Source: Thelonectria olida (taxonomy: Eukaryota > Ascomycota > Sordariomycetes > Hypocreales > Nectriaceae). Taken from it: a stretch of 64,000 bases of DNA. Shown here one piece after another: positions 1-9,945 of this stretch. Numbering within the stretch: the stretch's first letter is position 1; each line of letters begins with the position of its first letter. Location of the stretch: the NCBI GenBank assembly GCA_020736575.1, contig JAGPYM010000008.1:310001-374000 (forward strand), written 5' to 3'. The notes beneath the pieces were generated by a model that saw nothing but the letters and a program-made list of their open reading frames with translations, did not search any database and had not been told where the DNA came from. A program made the position numbers and the translations under genes.

Positions 1-1589
1 CTATGGGCGTGATGAAGGCGAAAAGAGCTGCAAGGCCGAGCTTCTTCTTCATGGTGAGACTCGGTGGGTTCGAGGATACGTCGAAGTCGCTGGAAGAGGA
101 ATCGGTTGGAGGTACGGCCTTAGAGTCGGTAGTGAGGCTTTCGGGGGCGGAATGCGGGTTGGCCGTCACAACGTTGTCGGTAGTGGCGCCAATAGTGGCA
201 ATACGGCTTCCCAAGGCAAGGCCTTCGAACATCTGGTGGAAGAGAATAACCACGAACAGGGTGAGGAAGTATTCGTCACCAGATACAACCAGGGTCAGGC
301 CAATCACTATCGATGTGTTAGACGAATCTGGCTATTGCAGGTGGGGACGTGTAACATACGGAGCGAATGGAAGAGAATTCCCGCCTCCATGACAAGAACG
401 CTGACAACTTCGGTCGACAAGAAGGACTTGGCGAGTTCCTTTTGGCTTAGTCCAGCGTCGGATTTGTTCTTGGACAGGACGACGCGCTGGCCGATGTATT
501 CGACGACGAAGGACAGGAAGATGCCAGCCATGACAATGGCTGAAGTGGTCGCTTCGTAGCCTAGCTCACCGAGGCATTCATTTCCAAACATGAGTGAGGC
601 ATGTGTGTATAACTAAATTCATAGTTAGCCGATGTGCTTCGAGTTCGTTGAAAACGGGGATCCATGTACGTGGATGAAGGCCGTGGATAGAATGATTCCA
701 GTGCCGAACTGCTTCAAGACAACGAGAACCAGGTTCAGTTTGGAGGGCATCCAGTTCTGAAGGAATATGGGGCCGAAAACGCCTGCGAGTACTCGAGGTT
801 AGTTGCGGGCGAGGCCTTGGCTTGGGAGGGAGGGAAGTAAGGGACATACCGAGGGAGCTGGTTGCGAGAATGACAAAGAGAAGACCGACACGAAGACCGA
901 TGTTAAAGTCTCTATTGGGGGCTTCACATGAAGAGGCCGCTTCTGAGGACTCGCTTTCACTTCCGCCCGTGCAATGCCTAAGGAGACAACGTTAGACAAG
1001 AATGGATACGGAAAGGTGAGAACTGGATGTATACTTACTCAACACCAGCATGGAAATGGCAGTGCTGATTCTCGATAGAGCTTTCACTCTCGGTTTCCTC
1101 GTCGCTTTCGTGGTCGTGTTCTTCTTCTTCCTCGTGATCGTGGCCTTCTTCCGACTCGGCGCCCTCGGCGTGGACTTCTACGTCTTCGCCGTTGGAGTCG
1201 ACACAGAACCTGAGGGCAAGAATTAGCATGATGCATGAGGTCTCCACCGTTGGCCTTACATTTCCGAGCCATGGGAGTGGCAGTCGGTGTATTGCGCAGG
1301 GACATCGCCGGTAGCAGTGATGGTCACATCTACATGATACTCTGTCTCGCCGGCCATACAATGTCTACATCCCCGGGGTCAGCACGCCATGTTGAAGGGG
1401 GATACTGTTCCGTTGCAGGAGGAGAACAAACAGTTCGGATTCATGTAGATGACAACCAGTGATGGCTGTGACTGTAGGTTCTTCGGCAGAGGTCGCAGCC
1501 ACAGTCGTTTGCCTCGGGGCAAGACTGGCAGCCGTTGCAACCGTTGCAACCCCCAAGGCGACCAACGGAATGCGAGCTGTTGAGAACAT
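1..1589 (-). CDS. ZIP-family zinc/iron transporter (3' part beyond the left edge)
   Basis: Plasma-membrane or organellar divalent metal importer of the ZIP (Zrt/Irt) family. Seven coding exons were joined on the minus strand: 1589-1432, 1364-1260, 1209-1039, 977-850, 782-670, 612-360 and 306-1. All GT..AG introns are 50-67 bp and phases agree, giving 411 visible residues. The N-terminus looks like a signal peptide (hydrophobic VALGVATVATA). It is followed by paired His/Cys motifs (TGCHLHESELHC, TDCHSHGSEMFC) and a very acidic, His-containing loop (GHDHEEEEEHDHESDEE), then NQHCHFHAGVEHC. Transmembrane segments with the family sequences QFGTGIILSTAFIH and VVSVLVMEAGILFHS follow, then VVILFHQMFEGLALGSRI, the metal-coordinating helix. 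The reading frame is still open at base 1, so the last helices are missing. It is divergent from MSH2 with a 1.6-kb gap. The family is certain; the metal (Zn or Fe) is inferred. Confidence 0.9.
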
Positions 1590-2746
1590 GGCGTCTGAGG
1601 TTGGCTGGTGAATTTTGGCCGGGAGTGAGACAAGGGGCCGTTTCCGTGGCGGAGAAGGCTTAAGCTTAACGGTTAAGCATAAGGTTCAACGCGGGAGATC
1701 TCGCAGTAGCGGCGGGAGCAGAGGAAAGACGGGTTGTACCTTGTTGGCGTGTATGTGTGTGTCTGTATTTCGGCAACGAGATCCGAGAGAGAGAGGGAGA
1801 GAGAACTCGAAGAATTATGCCATCAAGGTGCGGGAGGGCACCTCAACTGATCAAGGGGGGGGGAGGAGTGTCGAGGGAGGGAATGACACGGCATGGGGCC
1901 CTTTCCACAGCGCGTGATTGGTAAACGACTCTCCATCCGGTCACCCATTGCAGCGTAGTGGTGCCAAGACGAGCGGATAGAATTGAGGTTTTTGTGAGCG
2001 CGAACCTTGATGGCCCAGCAGACAAGTAGCTCTTGGAGTCTTGGTGAGGACCTTGATGGTCAAGATAAACCCTGTCGCCAAGCCTTTTTGGCTGGCTGGG
2101 ACTTGGAGAGACTGGGACCAAGCATGTACTCATGGCGACACATCGAAAGACTCGTGAATCGAGGAACTTCAAGAATCGCGTGGGAACATAGTATTGACAG
2201 ATTGGCGTGCATCGAATGACAGATGACCGGCACATGTGACATTGACAAGGTGAGACAATCGAGTGAAACTGATTGATGTGGGAGTGACTTGGAGAATTCG
2301 ATCCACTCTCAGACAAGACCTAATCAGCTAGAGAATGTAGAGAATTCCAAAAAGAAAAGTCCACTGATAACGCCAAAAATGACTGGCTTGTTCGAATGCT
2401 TCGATGGATATTCTTGTTAGGTTGGGTTAGTTCTGTTGGGTAGCTGTCGCTTAATCGTTGCGCAGCGAGAGGTCCCCTTTGTTCGGTTCTGAGTGATTCT
2501 GAGTCGTTTTTAACATTCAAAGAGTAACCGTCGTCATCATTTATAGGGAGAAAGAACAACTCCGTATCGAGGGAGTGAGTGGGTGAGCTGGGAGTCGTGT
2601 GTATGCTGTGAATCGCCAAGACAGGACTTGGACGAAGGAGGTAGGGAATGGGAACCTACTAGTAGTCAGTCAGTACCTGTAGCTACCACGGTGTATTTGT
2701 AAGACCGTGATTCCATCACCGTTGGCTCATAATATAAGATTTCAAA

Positions 2747-2752
2747 ACGCGT
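2747..2752 (+). promoter_or_regulatory. ACGCGT box (MluI cell-cycle box type), distal
   Basis: Exact ACGCGT, 450 bp upstream of the MSH2 start codon. In yeasts this hexamer binds MBF and drives G1/S expression of replication and repair genes. Function here is inferred from the motif and the nature of the downstream gene. Confidence 0.35.
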
Positions 2753-3052
2753 TTAGAGCGATTGAGTTTTAATTGGAATAAACATCGATTTCGAATACCG
2801 TTGAATTTGGCTTCGTTCATTATTCGCTCTTATGAATCTCCATTCAAGTCAACGTATTGCAAGAAAGACGTGGAGAGAGGTGCATTTAAGGTTTCTGTTA
2901 GCAAGTTACAAAGTGTCGTCGCGGTATACTCGTGGGTTCAGCAGGTTCTCCCCTAATGCATGTCCCGCCACAGTCCACGGCCCTCCAGCCACCAGCCCCT
3001 GGGGGCGTCACCATTTCTCGCGTCCCTGATTTTAATTGAAAACCGCCACAAA

Positions 3053-3058
3053 ACGCGT
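3053..3058 (+). promoter_or_regulatory. ACGCGT box (MluI cell-cycle box type), proximal
   Basis: Second exact ACGCGT, 144 bp upstream of the MSH2 ATG. A related CGACGCGA lies about 25 bp further on, and then a TGACGTCGACGTCG stretch (CRE-like). Two copies ahead of a mismatch-repair gene make MBF control plausible. Confidence 0.4.
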
Positions 3059-3201
3059 CTCCTGGCCAAAAGTGGAGCCCATCGACGCGACCATCTTCAC
3101 CCGTTGACGTCGACGTCGCCGGGGAGACTGCGAATAATTACTGCGTTACCTTCCTTTCTCACCTTCATCTCTTCAATTCGGGTCCAGGACAACAGTGCAT
3201 C

Positions 3202-6084
3202 ATGGCTTCACGACCAGAATTGAAGGTCCGTGCTTGATTCCCCATCCTTCAAACATCGTCTCCTGCTAACCACCTCCTCCCTCACAGCTCGACGACGAAG
3301 GCGGCTTCATCCGCTTCTTCAAATCTCTCCCACAAGTCGACGAGGACACGATCCGCATCTTCGATCGAGGCGATTGGTATACCTCTCACGGCCAAGATGC
3401 AAACTTCATTGCAAAGACCGTAAGCATCCTCTCACCCTTTTCTCTAGTCACTCCCTTCTCACCAAGCTTTCCAGGTCTACAAGACGACCTCAGTCGTTCG
3501 ACAGCTCGGTAAAAACGACCACACCGGCCTCCCCTCCGTCACCATGACCATGACCGTCTTCCGTCAATTTCTTCGAGAAGCCCTCCTCAAGCTGGGCAAG
3601 AGAATACAGATTTGGCAGAGCGCTTCTGGTCGCATGAACTGGAAGTGCGTGAAGCAAGCGTCGCCGGGCAATTTGCAGGACGTTGAGGATGACCTTGGCA
3701 CCCACATTGATGCTGCTCCCATGATTCTGGCCGTCAAGATCTCCACAAAGGCTTCCGAAGCCCGGAGCATTGGTGTCTGCTTCGCCGATGCTAGCGTACG
3801 TGAGCTTGGCGTCAGCGAATTTCTCGACAACGACCTATACTCCAATTTCGAGGCTCTCCTCATCCAGCTTGGTGTTCGCGAGTGTCTGGTTCAGGTCGAC
3901 AAGAGTGACAAGGAGAAGGATCCCGAGCTGACAAAGCTCAAGAAGATTATCGACAACTGTGGCGTGGCAATTGCCGAGCGACCTGCTAGCGACTTTGGAA
4001 CCCGTGATATCGAGCAGGATCTCGCTCGTCTGCTCAAGGACGAGCGTGCTGCCACTCTCCTTCCTCAAACAGATCTCAAGCTAGCCATGGGATCTGCTGC
4101 TTCATTGATCAAGTATCTCGGTGTCCTCCAAGATCCCTCCAATTTTGGCCAATTCCAGCTCTACCAGCATGATTTAGCCCAGTTCATGAAGCTGGACGCT
4201 GCTGCTCTCAAAGCACTGAACCTCATGCCCGGTCCTCGCGACGGATCCAAGACGATGAGCATCTACGGTGTTCTCAACCACTGCAAGACACCAATTGGTA
4301 GCCGCTTGCTTGCCCAGTGGCTAAAGCAACCCCTCATGAGCAAGTCAGAGATTGAGAAGCGACAGCAACTTGTTGAGGCTTTCTTCGTTGACACGGAGCT
4401 CCGCCAAACCCTCCAAGAAGAGCATCTCCGCTCCATTCCTGATCTATACCGCCTCTCCAAGAAATTCCAACGTGGCAAGGCCAACTTGGAAGATGTAGTC
4501 CGAGCTTACCAAGCCATCATCCGACTTCCTGGATTTATCGGAACATTCGAGGGAGTCATGGACGAAGCGTACCGGGATCCTCTCGATGAGGCTTATACGA
4601 CGAAGCTCCGCGATCTATCGGATAGTCTTGGCAAGCTACAGGACATGGTAGAGCAAACAGTCGATCTAGACGCACTTGACCGACACGAGTACATCATCAA
4701 GGCTGACTTTGACAAGGGCTTGCGCATTATTCGCAAGAAGCTCGATCAACTAGACTCGGATATTCGCAATGAGTTTGTTGCTGCTGCCGACGATCTCGGA
4801 CAGGAGCCGGACAAGAAGATCTTTCTTGAGACCAGTCACAAGGTCCACGGGGTATGCATGCGCCTGACCCGCCAAGAGGCAGGCTGCATTCGCAATAACT
4901 CGCGTTACCAGGAGTGTTCGACACAGAAGAACGGCGTCTACTTCACCACCAAGAAACTGCAGGCCTACCGTCGTGAGTACGACCAGCTCTCGCAAAACTA
5001 CAACCGGACTCAGAGCAGCCTTGTCCACGAAGTGGTCCAGGTCGCATCTTCTTACTGCCCGGTGATTGAGCGACTTGCAGGCGTCCTCGCTCACTTGGAC
5101 GTCATCGTGTCTCTCGCACACGCCTCAGTCCACGCTCCCGAACCGTATGTTCGCCCCAAGATGCACCCTCGTGGTGAAGGCCAGACAATCCTCAAGGAGA
5201 CACGCCACCCGTGCATGGAGCTGCAGGATGATGTTCAATTCATCACCAATGATGTAGAGCTGACGCGCGACAAGTCGTCGTTCCTCATCATCACCGGTCC
5301 CAACATGGGTGGCAAGTCGACGTATATCCGTCAGGCGGGCGTCGTTGCGCTCATGGCACAGATAGGATGCTTCGTGCCATGTGCAGAGGCGGAACTGACT
5401 ATCTTTGACTCTATCCTCGCCCGTGTTGGCGCCAGCGACTCCCAGCTCAAGGGTGTTTCAACATTCATGGCCGAGATGCTTGAGACGGCAAACATCCTCA
5501 AGTCAGCCACCTCAGAGTCTCTGATCATCATCGATGAACTAGGCCGAGGAACGTCGACGTACGATGGATTTGGCTTGGCCTGGGCCATTTCCGAGCACAT
5601 TGTCAAGGAAGTTGGCTGTTTTGCCATGTTCGCAACGCACTTCCACGAGCTCACGGCCCTGGCAGAGCAGTTCCCGCAGGTTCAGAACCTGCACGTCACG
5701 GCTCACATTAGCGGTACAGATGACGACAAGCAGAAGCGCGAGGTGACGCTCCTATACAAGGTGGCACCCGGCGTGTGCGACCAGAGCTTCGGCATTCACG
5801 TCGCGGAGCTGGTGCGCTTCCCGGATAAGGTGGTGCGGATGGCCAAGCGCAAGGCCGACGAGCTCGAGGACTTTACCACCAAGCACGAGGATCTGAGCAT
5901 GAACTACAGCAAGGACGACGTCGAGCAGGGAAGTGCCATGCTGAAGCAGGTGCTGCTCGAGTGGAAGAGCAAGGTTAACGACGAGATGAGCCAGGAGGAA
6001 AAGGTGGCGGCGCTCAAGGAGTTGGTCGGGGGCAATCCTGAGTTGTTGGCCAATCCGTTTTTCCAGTCGGTCAAGGCCTTGTAA
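3202..6084 (+). CDS. MSH2: DNA mismatch repair protein Msh2
   Basis: MutS homologue that pairs with Msh6 or Msh3 to recognise mismatches and small loops in nuclear DNA. Exons 3202-3225, 3288-3419 and 3475-6084 give 921 aa, the usual Msh2 length. The start is the ATG in GCATCATGGC; the later in-frame ATG at 3544 would remove the mismatch-binding domain. The N-terminus (GGFIRFFKSLP, FDRGDWYTSHG) is the MutS I region, followed by connector, lever and clamp regions. The ATPase domain has Walker A TGPNMGGKST near residue 659, the segment GVSTFMAEMLETANIL, Walker B LIIIDELGRGTSTYDG and the FATHFHELT motif. The C-terminal helical region ends near the stop. Two MluI-type boxes lie upstream, consistent with cell-cycle control. 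Nothing is broken; identification is firm. Confidence 0.97.
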
Positions 6085-6521
6085 GATGATGTAGTGTTTT
6101 GGCAACGAGATTTAATAGGGCTTATTTAGGGGACCACGGCGATGGGAACCAAGAGGACATTAGGTGGATTAACTATGGGGGCGTTTTGGAGGATCTGGGG
6201 TTTCATACCTGAACATGGCCTTTGGCGATATGGCAAAAAATAGCGATACATTCCTTGATGGTCGCCAAAACGGCCTCCTGCATAGTATCTGAGTTTGTTG
6301 CAGCCTTTGAGTACCTAAGCGTGCATATGTGAGCCCCGCATACATAACGACTCGTCTTGTTGCATTATTCTATTCTCGCGATCTCAGCCTTACTTACCTG
6401 CCCATCATCAACGGTTGAGCTCTACCGTGACTCACGCCGAGATCAACCTCGACTTGATAAACCACCAACACCATCCTCGATCCTTCGGAATCTCAGCACC
6501 ACCCTCAACAACGCCATCGCC
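6085..6521. other. MSH2 3' region and promoter of the GNAT gene
   Basis: 437 bp with no supportable gene. The last 165 bp before the GNAT ATG are open in the same frame as that gene but show no family similarity and are taken as 5' leader. Confidence 0.5.
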
Positions 6522-7151
6522 ATGGCATCTCAACCACCCTCCATCACCCTCCGCCCCGCCACCCTCGACGACGTCCCCCTCATGACCCAGATCTACCTCA
6601 ACGCCTTCGAGCACACCACCCTCTCGCGCCTCTCCTTCCCCTCGCACGAGCCCCAAGTCGCCGCCTACTGGGCCGACTGGATCCAGGCCAAGATCAACGT
6701 CCCCGACACGCACATGGTCCTCGCCCTCCTCGGCCGCGACGTCGTCGGCTGGGCCCGCTGGGTCCGCGTCCCCGCCGCCCCGCTGCCCGACCCCCCGCTC
6801 GTCTTCTCCGCCGCCGTCTACCCGGCCTGCGGCGACGGCGCCCTGGCCGCCCGCTTCTTCCAGGCCGCCCACAACGCTCGCCGCAGGCTCATGGGCGCGC
6901 GGGAGCACTGGTTCTTGAGCATGATTATGACGCGCACTGATGCGCAGCGCAACGGCGTTGGGTCGGCGTTGATGCGGTACGGCTGCGAGAAGGCTGATGA
7001 GGACGGGTGGCAGAGTTTCCTGAATGCGAGTCGGGACGGGAGGCCGCTGTATGAGTTGTTTGGCTTCAAAAGCGATGATATCACCGCGTTTGATGATATC
7101 GGCCAAGAAATGCATCATATGACGAGGGAACCGAAAGCTAAGTCTGCTTAA
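6522..7151 (+). CDS. GNAT-family N-acetyltransferase
   Basis: Intronless 209-aa protein. The start chosen is the ATG in CGCCATGGCATCT, giving MASQPPSITLRPATLDDVPLM, the classic beginning of a GNAT fold (strand 1, LRPATxxD). The acetyl-CoA pyrophosphate-binding loop is near residues 140-150: LSMIMTRTDAQRNGVGSALM matches the Q/RxxGxG/A signature as Q-R-N-G-V-G-S-A. It is followed by the helix and LYELFGF, the usual GNAT C-terminal motif. The open frame extends upstream of this ATG, but that part has no domain character. This type is common in filamentous fungi and is often annotated for small-molecule substrates. The substrate cannot be told. The central part is strongly GC-rich with C-ending codons. 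It converges with the phosphoketolase gene. Confidence 0.85.
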   Translation: MASQPPSITLRPATLDDVPLMTQIYLNAFEHTTLSRLSFPSHEPQVAAYWADWIQAKINVPDTHMVLALLGRDVVGWARWVRVPAAPLPDPPLVFSAAVYPACGDGALAARFFQAAHNARRRLMGAREHWFLSMIMTRTDAQRNGVGSALMRYGCEKADEDGWQSFLNASRDGRPLYELFGFKSDDITAFDDIGQEMHHMTREPKAKSA

Positions 7152-7432
7152 GAGAAGCGCGTAAACGGTGGGACAATCACACTCAGGGGACTTTGGCATC
7201 ACAATTCAGGCTGATATAGGAACCAGTAATGTTTGACATAGGAAATCATGTATCATTTCATATATATCGACGAGACGAGCCTAGGAAATATGCAATATCA
7301 CGAAACTGTTCGCAAACCACTGCCATCCAGCTATTCATCAGCCAACGCCGATTCTTCGTCATCAAAACCGTCTTGCAAACTCTTCTCTATCCATTATCCT
7401 TCTAACCAGGCAGTGAAGCCCATCTTTGTCCT

Positions 7433-9945
7433 CTATCGTGAGCTTTCCTTGGTCTTCCTCCACATACCATTTCGCTTCCAGGTCCAGTCCTTGAGGAATG
7501 CTGGGTCCATGCCCGTCTCAAAGGCCAAGTTGCGAGCCTCAATCTGGGCATTGAGCAGAGCCTCTCGGGCAGTCGCACCACGGTTGTGAAGATGAGGCAT
7601 TCTATCAATGGCATCAATGGCCAAGCTGAAGCGATCCGTCTGGTTGCGGATGGCGAGCTCGAGGGGGGTGTCGATGTTGCCCTTCTCCTTGTATCCTCGG
7701 ACGTGCATGTTCTTGCTTCCGGGACGCTTGTACGTCAGGCGGTGCACCATCCATGGGTAACTGTGGAAGTTGAAGATGACGGGAACATCGTCAGTAAACA
7801 GGCTAACCCACTCCTGATCAGTCAGACCATGGGGATGATCCGAGGGGTGAATCAGCTTGAACAGATCCACGCAGTTGACGCAGCGGATCTTGAGCTCAGG
7901 GAAGTGCTCGAGGAGCAGGTCAATGGCAGCAAGCGACTCGTGGGTGCTGATGTCGCCGCATGAGGCCATGACCAGATCGGGATCCTGGCCGGCGTCAGTG
8001 CTGAACTGGGGCCAGATACCGATACCCTTGGTGCAGTGCTCGATGGCAGCATCCATGGAGAGGTACTGGAGATGTTCCTGCTTATCCGAAACGACAACAT
8101 TGACATAGTTGACAGAGCGCAGACAGTGGTCCATGACTGAAGCATCGTTAGCGGTGTAGGGCGCAAAAGGAAAGTCGGGAATATCTTACCAGAAAGCAAG
8201 CAGTTTCCATCAGGAGGGAGGTAGATGCGCACGACTTCGGGACTCTTGTTGGCAACAACATCTAGGAAACCAGGATCCTGGTGAGTGAAACCGTTGTGGT
8301 CCTGTCGCCAGACGACGGCAGTCAATAGAATGTTGAGAGAAGCAACCTTGTTACGCCACTCAACCTCGAGGCACTTCTCGATCCACTTGCAGTGCTGGTT
8401 GACCATGGAGTCAATGACATGGATGAAAGGCTCGTAGCTGTTGAGCAGTCCGTGGCGACCGCTGAGGATGTAACCCTCGAGCCAGCCCTCGCAGGTGTGT
8501 TCAGAGAGCATCTCCATAACACGCCCGGCCTTGGCGAGGTTTCCGCCGTTGTCGTCCTCTTCAAAGTACTCACCCATCCAAACCTTCTTACCAGCAGCGT
8601 AAACGCCGCCAAGCTTGTTAGATTCAGTTTCATCGGGTCCAAAAAGTCGGAAGTTTGTCTGGTTAGCAGCAATGACATCCTTGAGGAAGACTGCCATGTT
8701 GGTCATGCTAGCGCTCATGACGTTTCCTGGACTATCAACCTTAATTGCGTAGTCTCTGAAGTCGGGCATCTTCAAGGGCTTTCTGAGCTGTCCGCCGTTT
8801 GCCACAGGGTTGGCACTCATACGGCGGTTACCGGTAGGGCAGAGATCGGTGAGGGCTGCAATTGGCTTGCCTGTCTCGTCAAACAGGCGTTCGGGCTCGT
8901 AGCTGCGCATCCAATCCTCGAGAATCTTCAAGTGAGCAGGATTGGTAGCGGGGTCAGTGATGGGGACCTGGTGAGCACGCCAATAACCTTCGAGATAGTT
9001 TTGATCGATCTTTCGGGGCGCAGTCCATCCCTTTGGGCTTCGAAGAACGATCATGGGCCACTTGGGGCGGAAAGCCTCGCCAGACTCGCGGGCCTTCTTC
9101 TGGTAGCCTCTGATCTCAGTGACGCACTGCTCGAGGGTGGCGGCCATAGCCTGGTGCATGGTCTCAATGTCGTCACCCTCGACGAAGTATGGTTGCCATC
9201 CATAGCCAAGGAACAGGTTCTCAAGCTCTTTGTGTGAGATTCGAGCAAGAAGAGTCGGGTTGTTGATCTTGTAGCCATTGAGATGGAGGACCGGCAAGAC
9301 AGCACCATCGACGATGGGATTGAGGAACTTGTTGCTGTGCCAGGCAGTAGCAAGGGGTCCAGTTTCGGCCTCGCCATCACCGACCATGGTCAGTGCGATC
9401 AGATCTGGGTTATCATACACAGCGCCAAAAGCATGTGAGACAGAGTAACCCAGCTCTCCACCTTCGTGCAGGGACCCTGGGGTCTCTGGGGTGGCATGGG
9501 AGCCAATGCCACCGGGGAACGAGAAGCTCTTAAAGAACTTTTGCATACCCTCAACATCTTGGGACTTGTCAGGGTAGACCTCGGTGTAGACGCCCTCAAG
9601 ATAGGACTGAGAGAGGACAGCAGGGGCACCGTGGCCGGGGCCGGAAATGAAGATGGCATCGATGTCATACTTCTTGATCAGGCGGTTGAAGTGCATGTAC
9701 GTGAAGATCTGACCTGGGGCGGAACCAAAGTGACCAAGTAGTCGAAGCTTGAGTTGCTCGCTCTTGAGAGGCTCGCGAAGAAGCGGGTTCTCCTTGAGGT
9801 AGATCATGCCCAAGGACAGGTAGCAGCTGGCCTTGAAGAAGTCATTGTAGAGCTGGATCTCCTCTGCAGAGAGGGGCTCACCCTTCACGGTAGAGCGAGC
9901 CTTGCCGAAGGGCTGAATGGATTCAATTTCAGCATCTTCCGCCAT
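7433..9945 (-). CDS. Xylulose-5-phosphate/fructose-6-phosphate phosphoketolase
   Basis: Thiamine-diphosphate enzyme that cleaves xylulose-5-P or fructose-6-P with phosphate to acetyl-phosphate plus glyceraldehyde-3-P or erythrose-4-P (pentose phosphoketolase pathway, cytosol). Two exons, 9945-8190 and 8136-7433, are joined across a 53-bp intron, giving 819 aa, normal for the family. Visible XFP motifs are GPGHGAP (residues 102-108), SHATPETPGSLHEGGELGYS and the ThDP/Mg site GDGEAETGP (189-197). Further on are FGPDETESNKL, TWRQDHNG-like VVWRQDHNGFTHQDPG and the C-terminal NFHSYPW and RGYKEKGNIDTP. The start MAEDAEIES is preferred because of its context (ACAATGG). An in-frame ATG at 9987 would add 14 residues. 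Upstream lies an unusually long gene-free region. The substrate preference of the two possible sugars is not visible. Confidence 0.95.

Larger units (their letters stand above)
1590..3201. other. Intergenic region between the ZIP transporter and MSH2
   Basis: Divergent promoter space of 1.6 kb. Only short uninformative reading frames on both strands; no recognisable protein. A GAGAGAGAGG purine tract lies near 1787-1802, and two ACGCGT boxes lie towards MSH2 (listed separately). Confidence 0.6.

Noticed and set aside
3544..6084. MSH2 starting at the ATG at 3544
   Set aside because: Two upstream exons restore the conserved N-terminal mismatch-binding region with correct phases.
6432..7202. 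256-codon frame antisense to the GNAT gene
   Set aside because: Low-complexity Gly/Glu/Val translation produced by the GC-rich codons of the plus-strand gene; no domain.
8392..9237. 281-codon frame antisense to the phosphoketolase
   Set aside because: No family similarity and fully inside the recognised enzyme gene.
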